Shown: positions 8,278 to 18,358 of the stretch, piece by piece
How positions within the stretch are numbered: position 1 is the stretch's first letter
Layout: each line of letters starts with the position of its first letter
From: Aliirhizobium wenxiniae
Lineage (GTDB): Bacteria > Pseudomonadota > Alphaproteobacteria > Rhizobiales > Rhizobiaceae
Length of the DNA stretch: 53,401 nucleotides
Direction of reading: 5' to 3'
NCBI RefSeq assembly: GCF_019511445.1
Contig: NZ_JAEUAN010000032.1
Location: 1 to 53,401, forward strand
The notes under the pieces: model-generated
Told to the model about the DNA's origin: nothing
Databases searched by the model: none
The model's input: the letters and a program-made list of their open reading frames with translations, nothing else
Program-made: the position numbers and the translations under genes

Positions 8278-9756
8278 TCAGCCTTCGTGCCAGGTGCGGC
8301 CGTCACGCTCGATCAGGGCGATAGCCTGGCTCGGACCCCAGGTGCCGGCGGTGTAACCCTGCGCAACCTGTCCGGTCTCTTCCCAGCCCTTGAGGATCGG
8401 ATCGACCCATTCCCACGCCGCTTCCACTTCGTCGCGGCGCATGAACAGCGTCTGGTTGGCGCGGATCGTGTCCATCAGCAGGCGCTCGTAAGCGTCCGGG
8501 CTGCGGGCATTGAAGGCTTCCGCAAAGCTCATGTCGAGCGAGACATTGCGCAAGCGCATGCCGCCCGGGCCCGGGTCCTTGATCATCAGCGACTGCTTGA
8601 CGCCTTCATCAGGCTGCAGGCGGATGATTAGCTGGTTGGCCGAAATGCGACCCGCTGCCGTGTCGAAGATGTTGTGCGGCACCGGCTTGAAGGTGATGAC
8701 GATTTCCGACATCCGCTCCGTCAGGCGCTTGCCCGTGCGAATGTAGAAGGGAACGCCTGCCCAGCGCCAGTTGCCGATCTCGGCCTTGATGGCGACGAAA
8801 GTCTCGGTGTTGGAAACGCCGCCTTCCAGCTCTTCGAGGTAACCCTTGACCGGGCCGCCAGCCGAAGCGCCGGCGCGGTACTGGCCGCGCACTGTCATCA
8901 CTTCGCAATTGTCCGCCGTGATCGGCTTCAGCGCCCGCAGCACCTTCAGCTTTTCGTCACGCACCGCTTCGGAATTCATCGACGACGGGGTTTCCATCGC
9001 GACAAGGCAAAGCAGCTGCATGATGTGGTTCTGCACCATGTCGCGCAGCGCGCCAGCCGTATCGTAATAACCGGCGCGGCCTTCCAGACCCACGGCTTCC
9101 GCCACGGTGATCTGCACATGGTCGATGTAGTTGGCGTTCCACAGCGGCTCATAGAGCGCGTTGGCAAAACGCAGCGCCATCAGGTTCTGAACTGTCTCTT
9201 TGCCCAGATAATGGTCGATACGGTAGATCTGTTCTTCCTTGAACACCTTGCCGATCGTGTCGTTCAGTTCCAGCGCCGAGGCGAGGTCACGGCCGATCGG
9301 CTTCTCGACGACGATGCGCGTCTGCTTGGTGATCAGCTTGTGATCGCGGATCTTTTCCGAGATCGCGCCGAAAATTGCCGGGGCGACGGCCAGGTAGAAG
9401 GCGCGGATGCGATCCTTGCCGGTGCCTTCATCGAGGATCTTCTTCAGCTTGTCCCAGCCCTGATCGGACTTGGCGTCGACGGGAACGTAGAAAATGCGTT
9501 CGCAGAAGGTCTTGACCTGGGCTTCGTCATATTCGCCCTTCTTCAGATGCTCTTTGAGCGCATCCTCGGCGAACTTGCGGTATTCCTCGTTGGAAAGCGC
9601 GCTGCGGGACGCACCGATGATGCGCGTCGGCTCCGTGAACTGGCCTTCGATCTGCCGGTGATACAGCGCCGGAAGAAGCTTGCGCTCTGCAAGGTCGCCG
9701 GTCGCGCCGAAGACGATGCAATCGAATGGTTCCACTGGAATGATCTGGCTGCTCAT
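8278..9756 (-). CDS. zwf: Glucose-6-phosphate 1-dehydrogenase
   Basis: Oxidises glucose 6-phosphate to the lactone with NAD(P)+, feeding both the Entner-Doudoroff and pentose phosphate routes. The 492-residue protein has the N-terminal dinucleotide-binding GATGDLA motif (residues 18-24) and the active-site stretch RIDHYLGKE with His182. Full length. It is first of the zwf-pgl-edd operon. About 40 bases before the ATG lies CTAATCGATTTA, a palindromic element that recurs before the phosphoketolase gene, so a common regulator is possible. Confidence 0.96.
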   Translation of the reverse strand: MSSQIIPVEPFDCIVFGATGDLAERKLLPALYHRQIEGQFTEPTRIIGASRSALSNEEYRKFAEDALKEHLKKGEYDEAQVKTFCERIFYVPVDAKSDQGWDKLKKILDEGTGKDRIRAFYLAVAPAIFGAISEKIRDHKLITKQTRIVVEKPIGRDLASALELNDTIGKVFKEEQIYRIDHYLGKETVQNLMALRFANALYEPLWNANYIDHVQITVAEAVGLEGRAGYYDTAGALRDMVQNHIMQLLCLVAMETPSSMNSEAVRDEKLKVLRALKPITADNCEVMTVRGQYRAGASAGGPVKGYLEELEGGVSNTETFVAIKAEIGNWRWAGVPFYIRTGKRLTERMSEIVITFKPVPHNIFDTAAGRISANQLIIRLQPDEGVKQSLMIKDPGPGGMRLRNVSLDMSFAEAFNARSPDAYERLLMDTIRANQTLFMRRDEVEAAWEWVDPILKGWEETGQVAQGYTAGTWGPSQAIALIERDGRTWHEG

Positions 9757-9796
9757 CGCTCAACTTTCGTCGTATGTGGTTGGGGTGTGTCTTATG

Positions 9797-9808
9797 CTAA
9801 TCGATTTA
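9797..9808. promoter_or_regulatory. Candidate operator CTAATCGATTTA upstream of zwf
   Basis: Near-palindrome centred on AATCGATT, with a central CG as is common for LacI-family sites. It lies 41 bases before the zwf start. The identical 12-mer occurs at 39396-39407 before the phosphoketolase gene. Which regulator binds is unknown; a sugar-responsive repressor is an inference. Confidence 0.5.
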
Positions 9809-9832
9809 AAAAGGCTAGTCCGAATGTCGGCC

Positions 9833-11122
9833 TCAAATGCGGTCTCTTAGCGCAAACCAGGTTAATGCAAGGAAAAGCAGTGGTTTACGCATCGCATGTC
9901 CTCCGGGAAATGCTGGAATTTTGAGATCGGCAAGCACGTCAAGCTCACTCTTTCGCCCGGCGACCATTTCAGCATAAAGCTTGCCACAATAATTTGACAG
10001 CATCACGCCATGGCCGGAATATCCGCCGATGGAGGTAACACCCGGCATGACCTCGCGCACGAAGGGCCGGCGCGGCAGGGTGATCCCGACATTGCCGCCC
10101 CATGCATGGGTTATCCGCACGTTCTTCAAGGCCGGATAGGTGGTGACGATCTGCTGGCGTATCGCTTCTGCCGTATCGCTCGGATCTTTGGAACTATACA
10201 CCTCGCGGCCGCCGAACAGCAGCCGGTTGTCCTTCGACTTGCGGAAATAGCGCACCACGAAGCGGCTGTCGCAGACTGCTTCCATGCCTGGAATGACATG
10301 CGGAAAGGCGTCGAGCGGCTCGGTCGCCGCGATGAATGAACCGATCGGCATCACATGCGCTGACGTGACCGGTTCCAGATCGCCGATATAGGCATTGGTG
10401 GCGATCAGTACCCGGTCGGATGTCAGCGTGCCTTTCGGCGTCTCGACCTTGATCTTGCCACCCTCGCGGCGGATCGCCGTCGCCTTGGTATTCTCGTAAA
10501 TGCCGGCGCCTGCCGCCTTGGCCACCTTCGCCAGACCGATCAGGAATTTCAGCGGATGGATATGGCCGGTGCCGGTATCGCGCACGCCGCAATAATAATC
10601 CTTGGTGCCAACGCGCTCTTCCGTCTCCGCCTTGTCCATGAAAGTGACGTGCGGATAATTGTAGCGTTCTGCGGCGATCTCCGCATTAGCGCGATACTCG
10701 CGGTCATGTCCCGGTTTGTGTGACACGTTCAGTTGGCCCGGCATGTAGTCCATGTCTATGCCATGCATTGTCGCAAAATCGTGGAGATGCCGCTTGGCGT
10801 TTTCTGCCATGTCGAACAGAAGTTTGGAGCGCTCAAAGCCAAGCTCCTTCTCGGCATCCTCCGGCCACCAGCGCTGCCCGGTGCCGAGCTGCCCGCCATT
10901 GCGGCCTGAGCCGCCATCGCCAAAATGCCCGCCCTCGATCAGCGCCACCGAAACGCCGCTGACCGCAAGACTGCAGGCCGCCTGCAATCCGGTGTAACCA
11001 CCTCCGATGATCGTCACGTCGACCGTCTGCGAGCCGTCGAGCGTCGGATAGGTGGGGCGTTCCTCGACGCTCGCCTGATACCAGGAAAGACCCGGCGCGA
11101 TCGGGCTCTGCCATGTATCCAT
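9833..11122 (-). CDS. FAD-dependent amine oxidoreductase, PuuB-like (copy 1)
   Basis: A 429-residue DAO-family flavoprotein resembling gamma-glutamylputrescine oxidase. The N-terminal FAD site VTIIGGGYTGLQAA (about residues 36-49), GSGRNGGQLGTG stretch and the C-terminal GGYSGHGVMLS flavin contact are visible. It follows a glutamine-synthetase-like gene by 10 bases, the puuA-puuB order in which an amine is first gamma-glutamylated and then oxidised. A GTG at 11131 is also in frame, but AAGGTGA lies at a proper distance only from the ATG at 11122. The amine substrate cannot be told from sequence; methylated or aromatic amines are alternatives to putrescine. Confidence 0.82.
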   Translation of the reverse strand: MDTWQSPIAPGLSWYQASVEERPTYPTLDGSQTVDVTIIGGGYTGLQAACSLAVSGVSVALIEGGHFGDGGSGRNGGQLGTGQRWWPEDAEKELGFERSKLLFDMAENAKRHLHDFATMHGIDMDYMPGQLNVSHKPGHDREYRANAEIAAERYNYPHVTFMDKAETEERVGTKDYYCGVRDTGTGHIHPLKFLIGLAKVAKAAGAGIYENTKATAIRREGGKIKVETPKGTLTSDRVLIATNAYIGDLEPVTSAHVMPIGSFIAATEPLDAFPHVIPGMEAVCDSRFVVRYFRKSKDNRLLFGGREVYSSKDPSDTAEAIRQQIVTTYPALKNVRITHAWGGNVGITLPRRPFVREVMPGVTSIGGYSGHGVMLSNYCGKLYAEMVAGRKSELDVLADLKIPAFPGGHAMRKPLLFLALTWFALRDRI

Positions 11123-11132
11123 GCGGCTCACC

Positions 11133-12575
11133 TTATACGTTGAGAAGCAGGAACTCGCGCTCCCACGGGCTGATCACCTGCATGAATGTCTCGAACTCGC
11201 CGCGCTTGACGCCGGCATAGATGCCGATGAATTCCTTGCTGAACACCTCTGCCAGAGCTGGCTCCTCCTCCAGCAGCGAGACGGCCTTCAGGAGATCGCG
11301 CGGCAGGTCGATCGCACCTTCGTTGGCGGATTCGTCGGTCGGCGGCGTCGGGTCGATCTTGTTCATGATGCCGAGCAATCCGCAGCCGAGCGAAGCGGCA
11401 AGGGCGAGATAGGGATTGGCATCCGAACTCGGCAACCGGTTTTCGACACGTCGCGCGACCGGATCCGACACCGGCACGCGGAAAGCCGTCGTGCGGTTGT
11501 CGTAACCCCAGGCGGTGTTGACCGGTGCGGCCATGTCCGGCGTCAGGCGGCGGTAGGAATTCACGTAAGGCGCCATCATCACCAGCGCCTTCGGAATATA
11601 GGTCTGCATCCCGCCGATGAACTGGAAGAACTCTTTCGACGGCTTGCCGTCCTTCTGCGAAAAGACGTTCTTGCCCGTGTCGATATCGACGACCGACTGA
11701 TGGATATGCATGGCCGAACCCGCCTGGCCCTGCATCGGCTTGGCCATGAAGGTGGCGTAGATGCCGTGTTTCAGCGCCGCTTCGCGGATCGTCCGCTTGA
11801 ACATGAAGACCTGGTCGGCCAGTTCCACCGGATCGCCATGGCGAAGGTTGATCTCGAGCTGCGCCGGTCCTTCTTCATGGATCAGCGTATCGATCTCCAG
11901 TCCCTGCTTTTCGGAGAAGTGGTAGATGTCGTCGATCAATTCGTCGAATTCGTTGATGCCGGCAATCGAATAGCCCTGACCACCGAGAATGGCACGCCCC
12001 GAGCGGCCCTTCGGCGGATGCAGCGGATAATCCGGGTCATCGTTCTTGGCGACCAGATAGAATTCGATTTCGGGTGCCACCACCGGTTTCCATCCGCGCT
12101 CGTTGTAGAGCCTGACGACGTTTTTCAGCACGTTGCGCGGCGTATAGGCGACGGCCGTCCCTTCGGTATTGACGATATCGCAGATCACCTGCGCCGTCGG
12201 GTCGGTTTCCCAAGGAACGACGGAAAGGGTGGAGAGATCCGGAAGGAGCTTGAGATCGCTGTCGCGCGGCTCGTAACGGAAACTTTCAGTCTCTTCCGGG
12301 TACTCGCCGGAAATCGTGTGCCGGTAGAGGGCGGATGGCAGCGCCAGCGATGTGTTGGAGGTGAATTTCGACGACGGCATCATCTTGCCGCGCGGCACGC
12401 CGGCAAGGTCGGGCGTGATGCATTCGATATCCTCGATCCCGCGCGCGCGCAGCCATGCTGCGGCCTCCTGCCAGTCCGCCACGCCGCGAAGCGAGGTCAG
12501 CGTTGGTTGGGCGACGGCGGCCTTTGCGACCGTACCGACTTCAGCTGCAGCAGGATTGGCTTTCTTTGTTGGCAT
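11133..12575 (-). CDS. Glutamine-synthetase-family ligase, PuuA-like (copy 1)
   Basis: A 480-residue member of the glutamine synthetase superfamily, of the kind that joins glutamate to an amine (gamma-glutamylputrescine synthetase) rather than to ammonia. It has an extra N-terminal segment of about 30 residues rich in Ala and Lys, then the GS beta-grasp part, then the catalytic part with EIEFYLVA, GPAQLEINLRHGDP and GSAMHIHQS stretches that carry metal and nucleotide ligands. It lies just upstream of a PuuB-like oxidase and probably forms an operon with it. A second pair of the same kind is at 47.9-50.5 kb. Not the housekeeping glnA, judging from context and divergence. Confidence 0.85.
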   Translation of the reverse strand: MPTKKANPAAAEVGTVAKAAVAQPTLTSLRGVADWQEAAAWLRARGIEDIECITPDLAGVPRGKMMPSSKFTSNTSLALPSALYRHTISGEYPEETESFRYEPRDSDLKLLPDLSTLSVVPWETDPTAQVICDIVNTEGTAVAYTPRNVLKNVVRLYNERGWKPVVAPEIEFYLVAKNDDPDYPLHPPKGRSGRAILGGQGYSIAGINEFDELIDDIYHFSEKQGLEIDTLIHEEGPAQLEINLRHGDPVELADQVFMFKRTIREAALKHGIYATFMAKPMQGQAGSAMHIHQSVVDIDTGKNVFSQKDGKPSKEFFQFIGGMQTYIPKALVMMAPYVNSYRRLTPDMAAPVNTAWGYDNRTTAFRVPVSDPVARRVENRLPSSDANPYLALAASLGCGLLGIMNKIDPTPPTDESANEGAIDLPRDLLKAVSLLEEEPALAEVFSKEFIGIYAGVKRGEFETFMQVISPWEREFLLLNV

Positions 12576-12621
12576 GACACACCGGGTAAGGTTGATCGAA
12601 TGTTCCCATCATAGCCACCGA

Positions 12622-12635
12622 TCGCCAATTGGCGA
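12622..12635. promoter_or_regulatory. 14-bp perfect palindrome in a divergent promoter region
   Basis: TCGCCAATTGGCGA reads the same on both strands. It lies in the 137-base gap between the puuA-like gene (-) and the BaiN-like gene (+), 47 bases before the former. It is a good candidate operator; no regulator gene is adjacent. Confidence 0.45.
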
Positions 12636-12712
12636 GGGGGAGGCGTTGACTTTGGGTGAACTATGGCGAACAGCGAAGGCGGCAACCACCAAGCAGCCCG
12701 AGGGAGTGATGA

Positions 12713-13897
12713 TTGGCCCGTAAATTCGATGTGGTGATTTTGGGCGCAGGCGCGGCCGGCATGATGTGCGCCATCCGCGCCGGTGCGCGTGGCCGTTCCG
12801 TTCTGGTTCTCGACCATGCCAAGGCGCCGGGCGAAAAGATCCGCATCTCCGGCGGTGGCCGCTGCAACTTCACAAATATTCATGCGAGCCCGAAGAACTA
12901 CCTCTCTTCCAATCCGCATTTCGTCAAATCCGCGCTCGCCCGCTATTCGGCGCAGGATTTCATCGATCTGGTGAACCGTCACGGCATCGCCTTCCACGAA
13001 AAGACGTTGGGTCAGCTTTTTTGCGATGACAGCGCCAAGGATATTATCCGCATGCTGCTCTCCGAGATGGAGAAAGCCGGCGCAAAGCTCGAACTGCAGA
13101 GCGGCGTCACCTCGGTCGAAAAATCCGCCGATGGTTTTCGGATTGGCACGTCCTCCAGCGAGACGATCGAGGCCCGCTCCGTCGTCGTCGCTACTGGTGG
13201 CAAGTCGATCCCGAAAATGGGCGCGACCGGTCTCGCCTATGACATCGCAAAACAGTTCGGCCTTAAGCTCGTCGAAACCCGCCCCGGTCTCGTGCCCCTG
13301 ACGCTCGATCCGGGTCTTCTCGAAAAGCTTGCGCCGCTTTCGGGCATCGCCGCGCCTGCCGAAATCCGTCACGGCAAGACCGCTTTCCGCGAGGCACTGC
13401 TTTTCACTCACCGCGGCCTCAGCGGGCCCGCGATCCTGCAGATCTCATCCTATTGGCGAGAAGGTGACGAAATCGCCCTTGTCATAGAGCCGGACCGCAG
13501 GATTGCCGATGACCTGAAGGCCGCCCGAAAGGCAAATGGCAAGCAACTGGTGCAGACGGCGCTTTCCGAAATCCTGCCCAAGCGGCTGGCGCAGTTCTTT
13601 GCGGAAAAGCATCCGGCGGCAATGAAGCTTGCCGACTGTTCCGACAAGGTGTTCGAAGCGGTGGCAGCCTCTATCCAGGACTGGCGTATCCGCCCGGCCG
13701 GCTCCGAAGGTTATCGCACGGCAGAAGTCACGCTCGGTGGCATCGATACTTCGGAACTGGATTCAAAGACGATGCAGGCAAAGTCTGTTCCGGGCCTATA
13801 CTTCATCGGTGAATGCGTCGACGTCACCGGCTGGCTCGGCGGCTACAATTTCCAATGGGCGTGGTCATCCGGCCATGTCTGCGGCGAGGCCCTCTGA
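12713..13897 (+). CDS. BaiN/HI0933-family flavoprotein (NAD(P)/FAD-dependent oxidoreductase)
   Basis: A 394-residue cytosolic flavoprotein. The N-terminal dinucleotide site DVVILGAGAAGMMCA (residues 5-19) and the family stretch GEKIRISGGGRCNFTN (about 37-52) are clear, as is the C-terminal GLYFIGECVDVTGWLGGYN. Family members are poorly understood; some reduce bile-acid intermediates, which is unlikely here. The start is a TTG at 12713, chosen because AGGGAG at 12701 is correctly spaced and the nearby ATG at 12709 is out of frame and meets a stop after four codons. Monocistronic by appearance. Confidence 0.88.
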   Translation: MARKFDVVILGAGAAGMMCAIRAGARGRSVLVLDHAKAPGEKIRISGGGRCNFTNIHASPKNYLSSNPHFVKSALARYSAQDFIDLVNRHGIAFHEKTLGQLFCDDSAKDIIRMLLSEMEKAGAKLELQSGVTSVEKSADGFRIGTSSSETIEARSVVVATGGKSIPKMGATGLAYDIAKQFGLKLVETRPGLVPLTLDPGLLEKLAPLSGIAAPAEIRHGKTAFREALLFTHRGLSGPAILQISSYWREGDEIALVIEPDRRIADDLKAARKANGKQLVQTALSEILPKRLAQFFAEKHPAAMKLADCSDKVFEAVAASIQDWRIRPAGSEGYRTAEVTLGGIDTSELDSKTMQAKSVPGLYFIGECVDVTGWLGGYNFQWAWSSGHVCGEAL

Positions 13898-13913
13898 TCG
13901 GCAACCGCCGATC
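13896..13913 (+). terminator. Short hairpin at the end of the BaiN-like gene
   Basis: GATCGGC (13896-13902), AACC loop, GCCGATC (13907-13913). It overlaps the stop codon and has no T-run, so it may only protect the mRNA end or be a weak terminator. Confidence 0.35.
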
Positions 13914-14044
13914 GGTTGTGTGGCCTTCGTTCAGCACTTCTTAATATAGCTGATCGATCCTGCCACATTACCAGCTTATTTCCGTGGTCAAAATTCAAAT
14001 AGGCTGCCACTATAGGTTTGATTATCGTCTCGGAGTACCCATCC

Positions 14045-14179
14045 ATGCCGAATGCTCGCCGTGCCCGCGCCATCGCAATTGCCAAGGCGGATGACCGCGC
14101 AAAACTCGTTCGCTATAGCCTGCTGATGATTGCCGTCGGCACCACGGCTGCACTTCTGGCCGTACCGGTTCTCTTTTAG
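14045..14179 (+). CDS. Small single-pass membrane protein, 44 aa
   Basis: ATG at 14045 with CGGAG nine bases upstream, reading to TAG. The peptide has a basic N-terminal half (MPNARRARAIAIAKADDRA), then one hydrophobic helix of about 18 residues (SLLMIAVGTTAALLAVP) and ends VLF. Third-position GC bias is like that of its neighbours, which supports translation. It stands alone between the flavoprotein and the chemoreceptor. It resembles in layout, not clearly in sequence, the 42-aa peptide at 44303. Function unknown. Confidence 0.6.
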   Translation: MPNARRARAIAIAKADDRAKLVRYSLLMIAVGTTAALLAVPVLF

Positions 14180-14330
14180 GCGGTACGCTAAATTAGTCTG
14201 ATTCAAGCGTGCCCCAAGGCGCGTTGTTTATGTTGCGCCGCAACTAAACTCTGGCTTTTGTCAAATTTAGCAAAAATTTCACTTATTTCGGCGATCAAGA
14301 CTGGGAAATTTCCTCCCATAAGGGTTCGCC

Positions 14331-16175
14331 ATGAAAAAGATCGCGCCTTCTTCGGTCGTTACTAAAATTGTATTCCTCTGCCTCTTTCTCATCGTAGTTG
14401 CAGTCTCTGCCGTTTCCGGCCTCGCCTACAACACGTTTCGTAAGGACATTATGGAAACGGCAGTTGAGGACACGCACAAGTCCGTAAGGACGATGGCGTT
14501 GATCTATGAGACGAGCCTCGCCGGTGCAAAGACGACGCTGGCCGAAGGCAAGCTGTCGAAGGTCACCGCAGGCGAGGGGGCGCTGCAGGGCCATGATCTC
14601 GTCGATCGTACCGCCGGTTCCATCGGCGGCGTCGCGACAGTGTTCGAAAAGCAGGGCAGCGACTATGTCCGCATTTCCACCAACGTGAAGAACGAGAAGG
14701 GCGAGCGCGCCGTAGGTACTAAGCTTGTTGCCAATCATCCGGCACAGGCAGCACTCGCCAAGGGTGAGGCCTATTACGGCCCCGCCGTTCTCTTCGGCCG
14801 TGATTTCATGACTGCCTATTACCCTGTCATGAACGCATCCGGTGCCGTCAGCGGCGTACTCTTCATCGGTATCCCGATGGAAGTCTACTTTGCCCATATC
14901 GCTTCTGCCGGCACGGCACTGATGATCTCCTCGCTGCTCGCGCTGCTTTTCATTGCCGTTGCCAGCTACTTCGTCATTCGCGCGCTTGTTCGCCCGCTCG
15001 GCGTGCTGACCGGCTCCGTGCGTGCAATTGCCGATGGCGACAACAAGTCCGACATTCCCTACACCGCACGGGGCGACGAGTTCGGCAACATTGCCCGCGC
15101 CCTGCAGGTCTTCCGCGACAACGCGCTCGAAAAACTGCGCATCGAGCACCAGAGCGCCATGGAACGCGCCGAGGCTGAAGCCGAGCGTGAACGCAACGAC
15201 AGCGACAAGCGCATGGTCGATGGCCAGATCGATCAGGCCGTGGCCGCACTTGGCACGGCCCTGTCGCGCCTTTCCCAGGGTGATCTCTCGGTCACCATCG
15301 ACCAGCCCTTCTCCGGCAAGCTCGAACCGCTGCGCACCGATTTCAACGGTTCGATCCTTAAGCTGCGCGACACGCTCTCGCATATTCGCCAGAGCACGAT
15401 GGCGATCCAGCGCAGCAGCGCCGAGCTCAGCCATTCGTCGGCAGACCTGTCGCGTCGGACCGAAAGCCAGGCCGCCTCGCTGGAAGAGACTGCCGCAGCC
15501 GTTGAGGAAATCACGGCAACGGTACGGTCATCGGCCGACCGCGCCCGCGAAGCGAACGAGGCCGTCGGCCACACGAAGAAGAATGCCGACAATTCCGGCA
15601 CCGTCGTCAAGAATGCCGTCGAGGCCATGGGGCGCATCGAGGACGCGTCGCAGAAGATAGAACTGATCATCGAGGTGATTGACGATATAGCCTTCCAGAC
15701 CAACCTTCTCGCTCTGAATGCCGGTATCGAAGCCGCGCGCGCGGGCGAAGCCGGCAAGGGGTTTGCGGTCGTTGCGCAGGAGGTGCGTGAACTGGCGCAG
15801 CGCTCCGCCGATGCCGCCAAGGAAATCAAGGGATTGGTCAACCAGTCGACCCAGGAGGTTGATTCCGGTGTCTCGCTCGTCCAGCAGGCCGGCGAGGTTC
15901 TGGCCACGATCAGCAGCGAGATCGTCGTCATCAGCCAGCATGTGGAAACTATTGCCACCGCCAGCCGCGACCAGTCGGCAGCGCTGTCCAACATCAACCA
16001 GTCCGTCAATCAGATGGACCAGATGACCCAGCAGAACGGTGCCATGGTGGCCGAAACCAGCGATGCCAGCCGTCGTTTGGCCGACGAGACCGAAGCGCTC
16101 TTCGGCCTGCTGCAGCAGTTCCGCATCGATGCCGAAGCCGCGTCTGTGGCGCAACGCTACAACAAGGCCGCCTGA
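14331..16175 (+). CDS. Methyl-accepting chemotaxis protein with single Cache sensor
   Basis: Transmembrane chemoreceptor of 614 residues. In order: first membrane helix (about residues 10-32), a periplasmic Cache domain of about 155 residues (a YYGPAVLFGRDFMTAYYPVMNASG stretch is split around residues 144-167), second membrane helix (about 197-220), HAMP domain (about 218-270), a second HAMP-like helical part, and the cytoplasmic signalling domain with the conserved hairpin tip at about 458-492 (NAGIEAARAGEAGKGFAVVA). No CheR/CheB-binding pentapeptide is seen at the C-terminus, which ends YNKAA. No che genes are near, so it is an orphan receptor; the ligand is unknown. AAGGG precedes the ATG. 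Confidence 0.92.
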   Translation: MKKIAPSSVVTKIVFLCLFLIVVAVSAVSGLAYNTFRKDIMETAVEDTHKSVRTMALIYETSLAGAKTTLAEGKLSKVTAGEGALQGHDLVDRTAGSIGGVATVFEKQGSDYVRISTNVKNEKGERAVGTKLVANHPAQAALAKGEAYYGPAVLFGRDFMTAYYPVMNASGAVSGVLFIGIPMEVYFAHIASAGTALMISSLLALLFIAVASYFVIRALVRPLGVLTGSVRAIADGDNKSDIPYTARGDEFGNIARALQVFRDNALEKLRIEHQSAMERAEAEAERERNDSDKRMVDGQIDQAVAALGTALSRLSQGDLSVTIDQPFSGKLEPLRTDFNGSILKLRDTLSHIRQSTMAIQRSSAELSHSSADLSRRTESQAASLEETAAAVEEITATVRSSADRAREANEAVGHTKKNADNSGTVVKNAVEAMGRIEDASQKIELIIEVIDDIAFQTNLLALNAGIEAARAGEAGKGFAVVAQEVRELAQRSADAAKEIKGLVNQSTQEVDSGVSLVQQAGEVLATISSEIVVISQHVETIATASRDQSAALSNINQSVNQMDQMTQQNGAMVAETSDASRRLADETEALFGLLQQFRIDAEAASVAQRYNKAA

Positions 16176-16207
16176 CCGGCGCCTTCGAAAGACGAGCAAT
16201 CAGATGT

Positions 16208-16238
16208 GAGAAAGGGCGGCTTCAGGCCGCCCTTTCTC
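16208..16238 (+). terminator. Strong hairpin after the chemoreceptor gene
   Basis: Thirteen-bp perfect stem: GAGAAAGGGCGGC (16208-16220) pairs with GCCGCCCTTTCTC (16226-16238), loop TTCAG. The T-rich part lies within the stem, so it can work on both strands. Confidence 0.75.
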
Positions 16239-16423
16239 GTGGCAGGGAGATGAAAAGGTATGGGTGGCCTAGGGGCTCCCGAAGGCTCCCCAAGGGCTCC
16301 ATTGGCCCGGCTCTTGTCAGGCCGGTGTTTGAGGCAATTCCAGCACGAGTTCAAAAGCCTGGCTGCCGGATTTGCGACAAATTGCAGGACGGCGCGGTCT
16401 TCGCCCCGACAATTTCCCCGGTG

Positions 16424-16675
16424 CTATTGCAGCCGGTTGGTCATGACGACGGGAACCATCAGGTCGCCCCAGTGGCCGTCACCGCCATGATGCCGCGCCG
16501 AGCGGATCAGCTCGACCGATACGCCTGCTTCGACCGCCTTCATAACGGCATGGTTCAACCGGTGCAGATCGTTGGCCAGCGAGCGGATCGCAGCCTGCTG
16601 GTCGGCGGTCATGGCGCTTGCCTGCTCCTCCGCCCGTTCCTTGACATGGGTCTTGATGGGTGTCTGGATCGTCAT
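16424..16675 (-). CDS. Conserved small protein of unknown function, 83 aa
   Basis: An 83-residue soluble protein, largely helical in its first 60 residues (KERAEEQASAMTADQ, then SLANDLHRLNHAVMKAVEAG) and ending in a more polar GDGHWGDLMVP tail. AAGGAGA lies seven bases before the ATG. It is downstream of aceA on the same strand but separated from it by a 250-base gap that holds a palindromic repeat, so it is probably transcribed on its own. I do not recognise a family with known function. Confidence 0.65.
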   Translation of the reverse strand: MTIQTPIKTHVKERAEEQASAMTADQQAAIRSLANDLHRLNHAVMKAVEAGVSVELIRSARHHGGDGHWGDLMVPVVMTNRLQ

Positions 16676-16742
16676 TTGGGGTCTCCTTTCGTTGGTTTTG
16701 CGGTCTTTATATTTCGTTCGCTTACATGTTCACGGAATGAGA

Positions 16743-16920
16743 AGTCCCCCTCTGGCCTGCCGGCCATCTCCCCCACAAGGGGGGAGAAAATTCGCGGCAG
16801 CCGCCCATTTCACCTTCGAGCACTGGCCGTGAGGCTGGGTTAAGCCCTCCCCCTTGTGGGAGCCCGTAAGGACGGGTTGAGACCGGTGTCTCAACCCAGG
16901 CGTAGTGGGGAGGGGACTTT
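16743..16920 (+). repeat. RIME-like palindromic repeat, copy 1 (with a nested hairpin)
   Basis: A mosaic of palindromes between aceA and the 83-aa gene. It opens with CTCTGGCCTGCCGGCC and CTCCCCCACAAGGGGGGAG (16750-16786) and contains AGCCCTCCCCCTTGTGGG (16843-16860). The first part and this second part recur in inverted orientation at 53148-53272. Copy 1 carries 46 extra bases (16861-16906) inside the second palindrome, including a perfect hairpin GGGTTGAGAC-CGGT-GTCTCAACCC (16874-16897). The sequence style is that of the Rhizobium-specific intergenic mosaic elements. Confidence 0.8.
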
Positions 16921-16925
16921 GCGGC

Positions 16926-18215
<1,290 letters not shown>

Positions 18216-18358
18216 CTGTCTCTCTCCCACAAGATTTGAACTTCTGGATCTGGCCGAAAGTCCATGTGAAAGATTTACAGAATGACGAATGTTAATTCTA
18301 TAAGTGTATGATATAAAAGAAGTTACGATGTCACGACTTACACAAACGCGAAGGTGAT

